Assembly: GCF_904846415.1 (NCBI RefSeq)
Contig: NZ_CAJHAR010000029.1
Span: 1-48,701 of the forward strand
Length of the DNA stretch: 48,701 bases
Direction: 5' to 3'
DNA from: Psychrobacter piscatorii
Lineage (GTDB): Bacteria > Pseudomonadota > Gammaproteobacteria > Pseudomonadales > Moraxellaceae
How positions within the stretch are numbered: the stretch's first letter is position 1; every line of letters starts with the position of its first letter. The notes under the pieces are model-generated. The model searched no databases, was not told the DNA's origin, and was given only the letters and a program-made list of their open reading frames with translations. Position numbers and translations under genes: made by a program. Below are positions 9,776 through 18,689 of this stretch, piece after piece.

Positions 9776-10198
9776 ATGATCAATACCAAAATATATAAAG
9801 CCATCTATACCTTAGCCGAAGAATTGCTAGAGGCCGATCGCAGAGGCGATCAAGCAAGATTTGACGCGCTTTATGCAGAACTAAAAGCCATTTGTACCGA
9901 CAACGAAAATACCGATAAAGATCATCCAGAACAGTGGGAGACACTTGCTGATTTCACAGAGGATTTGGACGAAGCATTGGTTATTTATGATAAAGCATTA
10001 GTCAAAGCTACGGCGATCAATTCAAAAGATCATATGTCATCAATTGCTTTTTCTATGGCGGTTCTACAGCTTGAGACAGGTGAGACTGAAGCTGCTATCC
10101 AAAATCTACAAAATGCCAAAGTCACAGCCAATAAAATTGAAGACAAAGAGTTTAAGGTTGAGATAGATGAGCTACTCACAAAACTGCTAGCTGAGTAA
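9776..10198 (+). CDS. Small TPR-like helical protein
   Basis: A 140-residue acidic, apparently soluble protein with no signal peptide. It looks all-helical, and two segments (about 66-85 DEALVIYDKALVKATAINSK and 90-115) fit the spacing of tetratricopeptide-type repeats. A weak AAGG lies 9 bases before the ATG. The gene ends 27 bases before the flavin oxidase gene, so the two may be cotranscribed. I do not recognise a named family; a scaffolding or protein-protein contact role is the most that can be inferred. Confidence 0.65.
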   Translation: MINTKIYKAIYTLAEELLEADRRGDQARFDALYAELKAICTDNENTDKDHPEQWETLADFTEDLDEALVIYDKALVKATAINSKDHMSSIAFSMAVLQLETGETEAAIQNLQNAKVTANKIEDKEFKVEIDELLTKLLAE

Positions 10199-10225
10199 CC
10201 TCAACTAAACAGGAATAAATCTAAT

Positions 10226-11380
10226 ATGCAAGACATACCTGTGGTGATCGTCGGCGGCGGGCTAAGTGGACTATACGCCGCCTTTTTATTAGAGCAAAAG
10301 GGCATAGCGTATAGACTGCTAGAGGCGCGTAATACCTTTGGTGGTCGCATTGCAGTTGCTAAATATTCAGATGCACACACTGTTGATAACAGTACTGATA
10401 TCGATCAAGCAGAATCAAGCACGGCGTTCGACTTGGGACCATCTTGGTTTTGGCCGGATTATCAAACGCAGTTAAGTAGTCTGATTGAGTCGTTGAATTT
10501 ATCACGTTTTTCGCAGTTCGAAGAAGGCAATATGATGGTTGAGCGCGCTGCCAACCAGCCACCTGTGCGTATGCAAGGTTATAAAAGCGCACCACCTTCT
10601 ATGCGGCTAGTCGGTGGTATGGCTGCTTTGATTGAGGCGCTATACGCTCGTTTAGATGCTAGGTGTATCATAACCAATCAAACGGTACGGCAATTGAGTA
10701 AGACGGATGGACATATTGAAGTACAGAGCGAAGATACTTTCGGACATGTCACCAGACGTGTAACTACGTTTCGAGCGCAGCATGTGTTACTTGCGCTACC
10801 ACCTCGGTTGGTAGAAGGTCGTATAACATTTCAGCCAGCATTACCGCAAAATCTGAGTACACAGTGGCAAGAGACAGCCACTTGGATGGCACCCCATGCC
10901 AAATATGTGGCGGTCTATGAGTCACCATTTTGGCGATATAACGGTCTCTCAGGCGCAGCGCGCAGTGCGGTAGGGCCACTCACCGAGATACATGATGCTT
11001 CTACGCTAGAAGGCAATGGCGCGTTGTTTGGCTTCTTTGGCGTTCCCGCGCAAGTGCGCCAAAGTGTCTCTGATGATGTGTTAAAAGAACACTGCCGTGC
11101 GCAGTTGGTGCGGCTATTTGGGAAACAGGCGGATACGCCAATTGCTGAGTATCTCAAAGACTGGGCGCAAGACCCATTGACGGCGATGCCAGCAGATGTC
11201 AGCGGCGATGGTCAGCATGCAGTAGCGCCACCATCTAAGCCACAAACAGGCGTATGGCAAGATTGTTTAACAGGCTGTGGTAGTGAATGGTCAGCGCAAT
11301 TCCCTGGTTATATTGCGGGCGCTATTGATGCGGCAGCAACGGCGGTACAAAGCTTGCCTGCGACAGTGTTATCTCGATAG
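10226..11380 (+). CDS. Cytoplasmic FAD-dependent amine oxidase family protein
   Basis: A 384-residue flavoprotein of the amine oxidase/NAD(P)-binding Rossmann superfamily. The dinucleotide fold begins at residue 6 with VVIVGGGLSGLYAAFLLE, the acidic end of the second strand is LLEAR, and the GGRI motif follows near residue 40. The C-terminal flavin loop is FPGYIAGAIDAA, close to the usual W-x-G-x-x-x-G-A pattern. No signal peptide is present, unlike the second amine oxidase of the window (16995-18596). The typical range for the family is 430-500 residues, so this is a short member. The substrate is unknown; the family includes monoamine and polyamine oxidases and carotenoid or protoporphyrinogen enzymes. 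It lies 72 bases before an EamA permease gene, and a substrate/transporter link is possible but unproven. Confidence 0.85.
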   Translation: MQDIPVVIVGGGLSGLYAAFLLEQKGIAYRLLEARNTFGGRIAVAKYSDAHTVDNSTDIDQAESSTAFDLGPSWFWPDYQTQLSSLIESLNLSRFSQFEEGNMMVERAANQPPVRMQGYKSAPPSMRLVGGMAALIEALYARLDARCIITNQTVRQLSKTDGHIEVQSEDTFGHVTRRVTTFRAQHVLLALPPRLVEGRITFQPALPQNLSTQWQETATWMAPHAKYVAVYESPFWRYNGLSGAARSAVGPLTEIHDASTLEGNGALFGFFGVPAQVRQSVSDDVLKEHCRAQLVRLFGKQADTPIAEYLKDWAQDPLTAMPADVSGDGQHAVAPPSKPQTGVWQDCLTGCGSEWSAQFPGYIAGAIDAAATAVQSLPATVLSR

Positions 11381-11452
11381 TGTTGTCTCGATGATAAACA
11401 CTGCAAAAAGTTATCCAGCTAGATAAAACATCGTCATCCAATAGGATAGCTG

Positions 11453-12391
11453 ATGAATAACTCGCTCAAAAAAAACACTCGCAAGGCTACTTGGCTTGTG
11501 CCTTTTGCTTGCTTATTAGCAGGCGGCGCGCTCACTGGTATTTCGACCAATCTAGCAAAATACGCTGGTGACATTGGGCTGACACCACTAGCGTTTTTGT
11601 TTTGGTCGATCACTGGTGCTGCTATTATTCTCTTGATAGTCTCTTTGCTTAGGAAAGAAGTCCTTCCTTTTAGCGCCCGTAGTATTGAATATTATTTCGT
11701 TGCTGCCTTTGTCAGTGTGGCTGCTGCTAACTTACTGTTATTTTCTGCTATTCCTCATGTTGGGGCAGGGTTTGTTGCCCTTATTATATCTTTACCCCCA
11801 CTGCTAACGTATCTTGGCGCACTAATGCTGCGTATGGAGCGTTTTTATCTCATTCGTGCGCTTGGCGTAGTGGCGGCGCTTTTTGGCGCAGGGGTGTTGG
11901 CTATTCATAAGCTTTCTGCGCCAGAGTCTAGTGTCTTTTGGATTTTAGTCGCGCTGTGCGGGCCAGTGCTACTCGCCATTGGTAATATCTATCGGACATT
12001 ACGCTGGCCTGACAATGCTTCATCTAGTGCGCTTGCACCTGGCATGCTGGTTGCGGCGGCGCTGCTGTTAGGTTTATTTAGTGCGCTCTCTAATTTTTCT
12101 GTCGCGATATCTTTGGGTGCTTGGTTGCCGCTAGGGTTGATAGCTGTACAAGCATGGGTGTTTGCGGGTCAGTTCTTATTATTATTTCTTTTGCAAAAAA
12201 CAGGCGGCCCTGTTTTGCTCAGTTTATTAGGTGCAGTGGGAGCAGTCGTTGGTGTGCCTATTGCGATTTTTTTACAAGGAGAGCGTCCGCCTGAAGGCTT
12301 GTTTTTGGGAGCGATGTTAATAGCCATTGGTGTGGTGTTGGTTACATGGGGCGGTGTAAAGATGACGACGGTAACGATAAAGGATGAGTGA
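11453..12391 (+). CDS. EamA/DMT-family inner-membrane permease
   Basis: A 312-residue protein with about ten hydrophobic segments arranged as two repeats of five, the layout of drug/metabolite transporters (EamA domains about 15-150 and 165-300). Typical features are GISTNLAKYAG after the first helix, the helix around AANLLLFSAIPHVGAGFVAL, and the Gly-rich last helices near LLGAVGAVVGVPIAI. Members export or import amino acids, nucleosides or other small metabolites; the substrate here cannot be read from the sequence. The C-terminus is short and cytoplasmic. The intergenic region 12392-12562 that follows shows no gene. Confidence 0.88.
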   Translation: MNNSLKKNTRKATWLVPFACLLAGGALTGISTNLAKYAGDIGLTPLAFLFWSITGAAIILLIVSLLRKEVLPFSARSIEYYFVAAFVSVAAANLLLFSAIPHVGAGFVALIISLPPLLTYLGALMLRMERFYLIRALGVVAALFGAGVLAIHKLSAPESSVFWILVALCGPVLLAIGNIYRTLRWPDNASSSALAPGMLVAAALLLGLFSALSNFSVAISLGAWLPLGLIAVQAWVFAGQFLLLFLLQKTGGPVLLSLLGAVGAVVGVPIAIFLQGERPPEGLFLGAMLIAIGVVLVTWGGVKMTTVTIKDE

Positions 12392-12562
12392 AAGTCAGCT
12401 TAGCAAGCAACACAATCAGTCAGTGTGCTATATCCTTGCAAGTATTTGATATTCTTTTTTAATCCTGATTATGTTCTATATTGATTCAATAATTAGTTAC
12501 GATTATTTCAAATCAGTTTTTGTGAATACCATAAAAAAGGAGTATAAGTATCGTGGTTATCG

Positions 12563-14341
12563 TTGTCATGGACTCAGGCTATGAATGCAGCCGCACGCTA
12601 TCAATTATTAAATAATTTTACGATTCTTATTAGTGTTATCGGAGTAGTTGTTGCCCTGTTAGATAGTGGCTTTACGCTACCGACATGGATACAACAAGTT
12701 TTTCATATTTTTTATTTGGTCATTATCTTGCTGAGCTTTGTGGTGACGGTTGGCCGTTATATTTACACAAAAAAACCGCTAACGCTTAATAAAGTCGCCG
12801 TGTTTGACGCCTTTACCAGTACAGCGATTGTCATTTTATTGATGGCGCATTTCACTGACTTGGTGCGTTCTGGATTGGACGCCGCCGTTGATGGTTTTGT
12901 CGCGATAAAAATCGCCGTGTTTGTCACCTTTATCCGTGAACTCTCTGATCATAATTTTAATCTCAATCGTACCTTTCTAAATCCTGCACAGTTTTTTATC
13001 TTAAGCTTCTTAGCCGTTGTGCTGGTTGGTGCTTTGCTCCTGATGATGCCCAATGCGACAACGCAGCCGCTGTCCTTTATTGATGCACTCTTTACCGCGA
13101 CCAGTGCCGTTTGTGTGACTGGGCTTATTGTGGTGGATACGGCAACCTATTTTACGACGTTTGGCCAAGTCATTATCATGGGACTGATACAAATCGGCGG
13201 CCTAGGTATTTTGACGTTCGTGACGTATTTTAGTTACTTCTTTAAGGGCGGTGTCAGCTATGAGACGCAAGCGAGCATTAGCGAGATGTCTTATATGCGC
13301 GGCATGGGTAATGTGGTGTCGACGCTTAAGTCTATTTTATATGTGACATTTGCCGTTGAGGCAGTGGCGGCGGCACTCATTTATATCAGCATTTATGATA
13401 TGCCTGATATGGACTGGTCTGAGCAATTGTTTTTTTCGGTCTTTCATGCGATATCCGCTTTTTGTAATGCTGGGTTTTCTACCTTTAGTGCTGGCATGTA
13501 TGACGATTCGATACGCTTTAATTATCCATTGCAGCTTATCATTGCGATGACTTTTATCTTTGGTGGTATGGGCTTCACCATTGTGGTCAATGTGCTGCGA
13601 TATTTGCGTCATCGCGCTGAGCGACTGATATATCGCAATGACCGGCACTATATTTATCAGCCTTGGTTGCTGAATATCAATAGCCGTATTACCTTGATTA
13701 CGACTGGGGCGTTATTGTTGACTGGTCTGATTGGGGTGATGGTATTTGAATACAACAATGTACTCGCTGACCACACCAGCTTTTTTGGTAAGCTTATCAC
13801 AGGGTTTTTTACGGCTGCCACGCCGCGAACCGCAGGATTCAATGTCATTGATATGGGTGAGCTGACTTTTCCAACAGTCATGCTAACGATATTTTTGATG
13901 TGGATTGGGGCGTCGCCCAACTCGACGGGTGGTGGTATAAAGACCAGTACCTTTGCGATTGCGCTATTAAATACATTGAGTCTAGCCCGTGGGCAAACGA
14001 AGATAGAAGTCTTCAAGCGTCAGATTGCGGAGATTTCAGTCCGCCGCGCGTTCTCTATTATGTGGTTGTCATTATTGGTCATCGGTACGGGTGTGACGCT
14101 GATTAGTTATGATCAGCCAGAGCTTGATTTGATCAAAGTGGTGTTTGAATGCTTCTCAGCTTATAGCACGGTGGGCTTAAGTTTAAACCTGACAGCAGAC
14201 TTATCAGATTTTAGCAAAGTGGTGGTTTCGGTCATCATGTTTGTTGGACGGGTCAGTATGCTGACGATATTTATTGCGCTACTCAAAAACATGCGCCAAC
14301 GCAATTATCGCTATCCGACTGAGGAAATCACGATTAACTAA
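12563..14341 (+). CDS. TrkH/KtrB-family potassium uptake membrane subunit
   Basis: The predicted K+-translocating subunit of a Trk/Ktr system, 592 residues from the upstream-most start. All four pore loops of the superfamily are visible: TSAVCVTGL (about 178-186), SAFCNAGFSTF (about 296-306), TPRTAGFN (about 417-424) and SAYSTVGLS (about 531-539). The GASPNSTGGGIKT segment between loops 3 and 4 is also typical. The start is uncertain. A strong AAGGAG lies at 12537-12542, but the first in-frame start is TTG at 12563 (20 bases away) and the first ATG is at 12581. The gene is followed 78 bases later by the matching TrkA/KtrA regulator, so together they should form a complete uptake system. The N-terminal extension of about 100 residues resembles TrkH/KtrB relatives with extra helices. 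Confidence 0.92.
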   Translation: MSWTQAMNAAARYQLLNNFTILISVIGVVVALLDSGFTLPTWIQQVFHIFYLVIILLSFVVTVGRYIYTKKPLTLNKVAVFDAFTSTAIVILLMAHFTDLVRSGLDAAVDGFVAIKIAVFVTFIRELSDHNFNLNRTFLNPAQFFILSFLAVVLVGALLLMMPNATTQPLSFIDALFTATSAVCVTGLIVVDTATYFTTFGQVIIMGLIQIGGLGILTFVTYFSYFFKGGVSYETQASISEMSYMRGMGNVVSTLKSILYVTFAVEAVAAALIYISIYDMPDMDWSEQLFFSVFHAISAFCNAGFSTFSAGMYDDSIRFNYPLQLIIAMTFIFGGMGFTIVVNVLRYLRHRAERLIYRNDRHYIYQPWLLNINSRITLITTGALLLTGLIGVMVFEYNNVLADHTSFFGKLITGFFTAATPRTAGFNVIDMGELTFPTVMLTIFLMWIGASPNSTGGGIKTSTFAIALLNTLSLARGQTKIEVFKRQIAEISVRRAFSIMWLSLLVIGTGVTLISYDQPELDLIKVVFECFSAYSTVGLSLNLTADLSDFSKVVVSVIMFVGRVSMLTIFIALLKNMRQRNYRYPTEEITIN

Positions 14342-14419
14342 ATCGTCGTAAACAGACGGTTTTATGCTTAAAAACGAGTGAAGATATATCAAAAGATACT
14401 GAAAAAGGTCATTAAGGTT

Positions 14420-15121
14420 ATGAAATACATCATCGTAGGGTTGGGGAATTTTGGTGCGTCACTGGGAGCAGCATTGACCCGCCAAGGTCACGAAGTGATT
14501 GCCATTGATAACAGCATGCAACGGGTAGAAGCCTATAAGGAGGTCATCTCTCATACGCTCTGTATGGATGCCACGGATGAGTACACCGTGAGCGGATTAC
14601 CGATTGTCGATACCGATACTGTTATTGTGGCTATAGGGGAGGATCAAGGCGCCAACGTGATGGCAACGGCGTTGTTCAAGACGCTAAAAGCAAAACGTTT
14701 GATCAGCCGTAGCATTAATCCGCTGCACAAAAAAGTCCTGCAAGCCATCGGTGTCGATGACATTATTTATCCTGAAAAAGAAGCGGCCAATCGCTGGGCC
14801 AAACGACTGTCACTAAGCCATTTTGTCGATTCGTTTGAGCTAAGTGATAACTTCAGTATGGTGGAAATTAAGATTCCAAATGTGTTGATCGGTAAGACGG
14901 TTGAGGAGTTGCGGTTGGAGCAAAAATTCAATATCCGATTGCTTAGTACCTTGCGCTATGAGTATTATGAAGACAGCTTTGGTCGTACCCAGACCAAACC
15001 TAGCGTGCAAGGTCTGGCCACGCCTGATCAAATATTGCAAGACCGTGATGTATTGGTCATTTATGGCGCAAACAAACACATCAACCAATTCTTACGTAGT
15101 GTGGGTGTGAAAATCAAATAA
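14420..15121 (+). CDS. TrkA/KtrA-family potassium channel regulatory subunit (RCK)
   Basis: A 233-residue cytoplasmic gating subunit. A Rossmann fold opens with IIVGLGNFG (GxGxxG at residues 7-12) and ends its second strand in IDNS with Asp30, as in NAD/nucleotide-binding RCK_N domains. The C-terminal 90 residues, from about FSMVEIKIPNVLIGK to the end, fit an RCK_C (TrkA_C) domain. A GTG 14 codons upstream (14378) is possible, but ATG 14420 places the Rossmann strand at the N-terminus as is usual in the family. It is the partner of the channel subunit just upstream, binding nucleotide and controlling K+ flux through the TrkH-like pore. Confidence 0.92.
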   Translation: MKYIIVGLGNFGASLGAALTRQGHEVIAIDNSMQRVEAYKEVISHTLCMDATDEYTVSGLPIVDTDTVIVAIGEDQGANVMATALFKTLKAKRLISRSINPLHKKVLQAIGVDDIIYPEKEAANRWAKRLSLSHFVDSFELSDNFSMVEIKIPNVLIGKTVEELRLEQKFNIRLLSTLRYEYYEDSFGRTQTKPSVQGLATPDQILQDRDVLVIYGANKHINQFLRSVGVKIK

Positions 15122-15164
15122 CGGCTTGCAATCGCAGTGACATGAGAAGAGACAGGGGAAGTTT

Positions 15165-15707
15165 ATGAATAAGCGCAGTATATCCGTTCTATTGGTCACT
15201 GTTATGGTGTTGCTGTCAGGCTGTGATCCGTCCGCGCAAGATCCGAACGTTCTTCTGTCCGAGCGCCAACAAGATCCGATTGAAGCGTTAGAGGTGACCT
15301 CCGATGTGGATCGCAGTCAGTTCAGTTATAAAGAAACCTTTTATGTACCTATTTATTCTGATATTTATACCGATAGAGACAATCGCAAAGTGCTACTGTC
15401 AGCGACGCTGAGTGTGCGCAATACCACGCTAAAAAAATCACTGTATATTAATAAAATTGATTATTACGATACCGATGGTGCACTGGTAAAATCGTATCTA
15501 AGCAAGCCCATTGAGCTACCAGCAATGGCTACGCTCAACTATATTGTCGAAAAAGAAGAAGATAAAGGCGGGTCGGGTGCCAACTTCATCATCGAGGTCG
15601 AAGGTGTGGACGAAACCGTCAGACCGGTTATCGAAGCGGTCATGATTGGTAATTTTAGTAATAAAGGATTTGCCTTTAGTACGGAAGGTACGCCAGTAAT
15701 ACATTAA
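15165..15707 (+). CDS. DUF3124-family periplasmic lipoprotein
   Basis: A 180-residue predicted lipoprotein. The signal peptide ends in LLSGC with Cys20 as the lipid site. The body matches what I recall of DUF3124: FYVPIYSDIYTD, SATLSVRNT, YYDTDGALVKSYL, GGSGANFIIEVEG and PVIEAVMIG in that order. The function of the family is unknown; a beta-sandwich fold in the periplasm is likely. It has a strong AGGGGAAG site and lies 43 bases after the TrkA-like gene, so it may be cotranscribed with potassium uptake. A functional link is not established. Confidence 0.85.
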   Translation: MNKRSISVLLVTVMVLLSGCDPSAQDPNVLLSERQQDPIEALEVTSDVDRSQFSYKETFYVPIYSDIYTDRDNRKVLLSATLSVRNTTLKKSLYINKIDYYDTDGALVKSYLSKPIELPAMATLNYIVEKEEDKGGSGANFIIEVEGVDETVRPVIEAVMIGNFSNKGFAFSTEGTPVIH

Positions 15708-15757
15708 AGGAATGTATTCAGTGAAGTAATAAGGAAAGTTCAATTCAAGGAAGAATT

Positions 15758-16171
15758 ATGTCTGCAACCAAAGAAGAAATCAGCGCCTTTATGGCGTTAG
15801 AATTTCCACAAACCAAATGTATCGTCGAAGCAGTCAGTGAAAATGGCGCGACCTTATCACACGATATTGGCATAGATGAGCTACGTCCCGGTGGCACCGT
15901 GTCAGGACCTGTCATGATGGCCGTCGCTGACGTCGCCATCTATGTTGCGATACTTGGGAAAATCGGTATCGTGCCATTGACAGTGACGACGAGTCTGACT
16001 ATCAATTTTTTGCGTAAACCATCAGCGGATGCACGTATTATTGCTGAATGTACCTTACTCAAAGTAGGGCGAGCCTTGATAGTGGGCGAGGTGTCTCTGT
16101 ATTCAGAAGGTTCAGATGAGGTCGTGGCACACGTAGTCGGTACCTATTCTGTACCGCCCAAGCGTATCTAA
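15758..16171 (+). CDS. PaaI-type hotdog-fold thioesterase
   Basis: A 137-residue single-domain hotdog protein. The central helix segment LRPGGTVSGPVMMAVADVAIYVAI and the following VTTSLTINFLRKP strand match PaaI/YdiI-like acyl-CoA thioesterases, where an acidic residue on the helix (here probably the Asp of VADVA) activates water. It should hydrolyse an acyl-CoA thioester in the cytoplasm as a homotetramer; the acyl group is unknown. A good AAGGAAG site precedes the ATG. It is the last gene of the plus-strand run and faces the cytochrome gene convergently. Confidence 0.83.
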   Translation: MSATKEEISAFMALEFPQTKCIVEAVSENGATLSHDIGIDELRPGGTVSGPVMMAVADVAIYVAILGKIGIVPLTVTTSLTINFLRKPSADARIIAECTLLKVGRALIVGEVSLYSEGSDEVVAHVVGTYSVPPKRI

Positions 16172-16207
16172 AATGCTATGTAAGCGTTTGGATATCTTAT
16201 AAAATAG

Positions 16208-16228
16208 CGAGTGCCATTTATTCACTCG
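16208..16228 (-). terminator. Possible terminator hairpin overlapping the end of the cytochrome gene
   Basis: CGAGTG (16208-16213) and CACTCG (16223-16228) pair around a 9-nt loop between the convergent thioesterase and cytochrome genes, and the stem overlaps the last codons of the cytochrome. On the minus strand a T-rich stretch follows, but it is not a clean T-run. Weak call. Confidence 0.35.
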
Positions 16229-16907
16229 GATCTGAACCTGGTGGAAAATCATGGCGTAGCTGCGCAACATTAGCAGTCGTAACCGTGTCAGTGAAGTTGT
16301 TCAAATCGCTATGCACGTATTGTGTGACCGCTGCTATTTGCGCATCATTCATCATGCTATGGAACGACGGCATACCTCGCAGACCATTGATTAACACACT
16401 AATAATATAGTATTTCGATTGCATCTTACTGTTGTTAGCCAGCGGTGGATAGTAACCAGCGCCGTATGCACCTTCACCTTTGTGCATATGACAACCTGCA
16501 CAAGAGTCGTTATAGAGTTTCTTACCATTGGTCGTAAAAAACCCCGTTTTGCCTTGTGTGCTGCCTTCAAATTTAGTGAGCCATTTCTGCATGCTAGCAT
16601 CATCGCTCATTTTTGGTATTGAGCGCACATCGACAATATTGCTGGCGGGTTCAGCCAACTCTGCTTTGGACATATATACGCCGCCCCATGCACCTTGATT
16701 GCGACTGGCCTGATTGTCAAAACTATTGTTAAATAGCATGGGCGCTGTCTGCGGGCTAGCGATAGTGGCTGCGTTTTTTGCCTTATACTGACTACAGCCT
16801 GACAACGTTGTTAATGCAATTGACCCGCCAACCATGACCGTCATCATTGCTTTGCTCGAGCTGAGCGAGCTAGATGATTTTATCGGGTTTATTGTCACCA
16901 TGTTCAT
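16218..16907 (-). CDS. Monoheme cytochrome c lipoprotein
   Basis: A 229-residue protein from the ATG at 16907, which is preceded by AGGA at a good distance; longer in-frame starts exist up to 16973. The signal segment ends in TTLSGC (Cys38), so it is probably lipid-anchored. One heme motif, CAGCH (about residues 134-138), is followed by GEGAYG and PPLAN, as in class I cytochromes c, and MPSFHSMM near the C-terminus supplies a likely methionine ligand. The N-terminal 100 residues have no known domain that I recognise. The gene lies 87 bases downstream of the Tat-exported flavin oxidoreductase on the same strand. Inference: it accepts electrons from that enzyme and passes them on to the respiratory chain. 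Confidence 0.85.
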   Translation of the reverse strand: MNMVTINPIKSSSSLSSSKAMMTVMVGGSIALTTLSGCSQYKAKNAATIASPQTAPMLFNNSFDNQASRNQGAWGGVYMSKAELAEPASNIVDVRSIPKMSDDASMQKWLTKFEGSTQGKTGFFTTNGKKLYNDSCAGCHMHKGEGAYGAGYYPPLANNSKMQSKYYIISVLINGLRGMPSFHSMMNDAQIAAVTQYVHSDLNNFTDTVTTANVAQLRHDFPPGSDPSE

Positions 16908-16994
16908 GATTATTCCTAATGTACCTAGTCTCATTATTATCATCCTTGGTTCAAAGCCAAACTGGTCATCCAAAAGCTTATTAAAAAGACACTG

Positions 16995-18596
16995 CTACCC
17001 AAGTTTCTTGGCCTTTTGATGCAAGCGTTTAGCAGCATCCATACCAGATAATATTGCCCCTTCTTGCCACGCAGGAATGTGCGAACAGTGCTCACCTGCC
17101 AGTACGATGCGGTGATCAATCTCGCAGAGTGTCTCGTAATACTGCTCACGACTGGACTCGCTCCAGATACCATAACAGCCAAGCGACCAAGGGATACGGT
17201 GCCATGCAACCGAAGTGCCCGAGCGGAACTCTTTGGTATACTGCGGATGAATCTGTTTGCCATAGGCGAGCGCCGCGTTGATACGTTCTTTGGGTGTTAA
17301 TGAGTTAAATTTGTACGAAGTCTCCCCAAATCCGTAAGCGCCAAGTAATACACCAGCGCCTGTGCTAAACATATCTTGTGACGGATAGGAGATTTGGGTG
17401 ATCGGCAGATCAGTATAGGTGATACCGCCATAAATCCATTCATCCTCTTCCCAGAACCGCCGTTTGAATTCTAAACCCACTTTATACGAGCTGTCATAAG
17501 GGACGGCTGCCATCGCTTTTTTCATCGGATCGGAGACGTTGATATCAATTTGAGTCAATATGGATAAAGGAATCGTACAAATGCACCAATCCGCGCGCAC
17601 CGTTTTGGTAGCACCGTCAGGGCTGTTGCTATCGACATAATCAACGCTAACGCCTGTCTCGTCTTGATTGATTTTGGTGACTTTGGCATTGAATGTGATC
17701 ATATCTCGGCACTCGCGCGTGAACGCATCACCGATTTTTCCCATACCGCCGACAGGCTGAAACATCGTTGGTTGATGCACATGGACGGTATAGTTGCTAT
17801 AAATGTCCGACCACATGCCTGAGTCCAATAATTTATCCATCGGTATGGGCGTTGATGGTTTGGCATCTGGCATCAATCCACCACCCGGATACACACTATA
17901 GCCGCGATGCTTGCCAGTTTCATGGCTTTTGACATAGCGATAGTTATTATCAAGGACGCCCCAGCCCTTTAGACCTTCGAGTAGTTTCTCTTTGTCCTCT
18001 TTATTAACCGTACTATCGAGACTGCCTTTATTTACGGCTTTGGACAATAACTCTGACACATAACCACGAATATCGCTCTGTACTTCGCCCAAGCGCTGCG
18101 GCGCGCCGTTAAAGTGATTGGTACGGTGTAGATAAGCACGATCATTGGTTTGGATAAAGGGTTGCAATGCGACGCCAAACTTTTTGCAGTAATGAAAGAC
18201 CGCGTAATGATGGATGGGCAATCGCCATGGACCGCCATTAAAGTAATTGCCTTGTTTAAAGTCGCAAGTGACCTCAGCGCCGCCCAGCTCTGTATATTTG
18301 TCACCGCTATTGAGTGTCCAGCTACGTCCGCCGCCACGATTTTGGTACTCAAGCACGGTCACTTTGTAGCCTGCTTTGCGTAGCTCATAGGCCGCAGTTA
18401 GCCCGCCCAATCCTGCACCCAAAATCACAATGCTGGCACCAGCTGGTGCACCTTTCAGACTCATTTCTTCTTTAAAGCTCGACTCGGAGGCAAACCCCAA
18501 CGTGGTCATCGCTTGATACATTGCGGTCGCGCCTGCGGTCTTGCCTATCATTGAGAGCAGTTGCCGACGCGTAGGGGATTGAAGCAGGTCATTCAT
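16995..18596 (-). CDS. Tat-exported flavin amine oxidase/dehydrogenase
   Basis: A 533-residue predicted periplasmic flavoprotein. ATG 18596 has AAGGAT seven bases upstream and gives a Tat signal with SPTRRQLL (Arg10-Arg11). The FAD Rossmann motif is IVILGAGLGGLTAAYEL (GxGxxG at 60-65), followed by VLEYQNRGGGRSWT. The C-terminal FAD contact IVLAGEHCSH...AWQEGAI is typical of flavin amine oxidases and L-amino-acid oxidases. Cytochrome c genes lie on both sides on the same strand. In the related nicotine enzyme NicA2 the electron acceptor is a cytochrome c rather than oxygen; by analogy this enzyme may be a dehydrogenase feeding c-type cytochromes. The substrate (amine or amino acid) is unknown. 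Confidence 0.9.
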   Translation of the reverse strand: MNDLLQSPTRRQLLSMIGKTAGATAMYQAMTTLGFASESSFKEEMSLKGAPAGASIVILGAGLGGLTAAYELRKAGYKVTVLEYQNRGGGRSWTLNSGDKYTELGGAEVTCDFKQGNYFNGGPWRLPIHHYAVFHYCKKFGVALQPFIQTNDRAYLHRTNHFNGAPQRLGEVQSDIRGYVSELLSKAVNKGSLDSTVNKEDKEKLLEGLKGWGVLDNNYRYVKSHETGKHRGYSVYPGGGLMPDAKPSTPIPMDKLLDSGMWSDIYSNYTVHVHQPTMFQPVGGMGKIGDAFTRECRDMITFNAKVTKINQDETGVSVDYVDSNSPDGATKTVRADWCICTIPLSILTQIDINVSDPMKKAMAAVPYDSSYKVGLEFKRRFWEEDEWIYGGITYTDLPITQISYPSQDMFSTGAGVLLGAYGFGETSYKFNSLTPKERINAALAYGKQIHPQYTKEFRSGTSVAWHRIPWSLGCYGIWSESSREQYYETLCEIDHRIVLAGEHCSHIPAWQEGAILSGMDAAKRLHQKAKKLG

Positions 18597-18689
18597 AGGA
18601 TTATCCTTATCGTGCGGGTCTCTGCCATATGATAAAAGGCGAAGATTAGAGCGCATTTTTATAGTTAGTTTTAATGCCAATTCTTAGGG

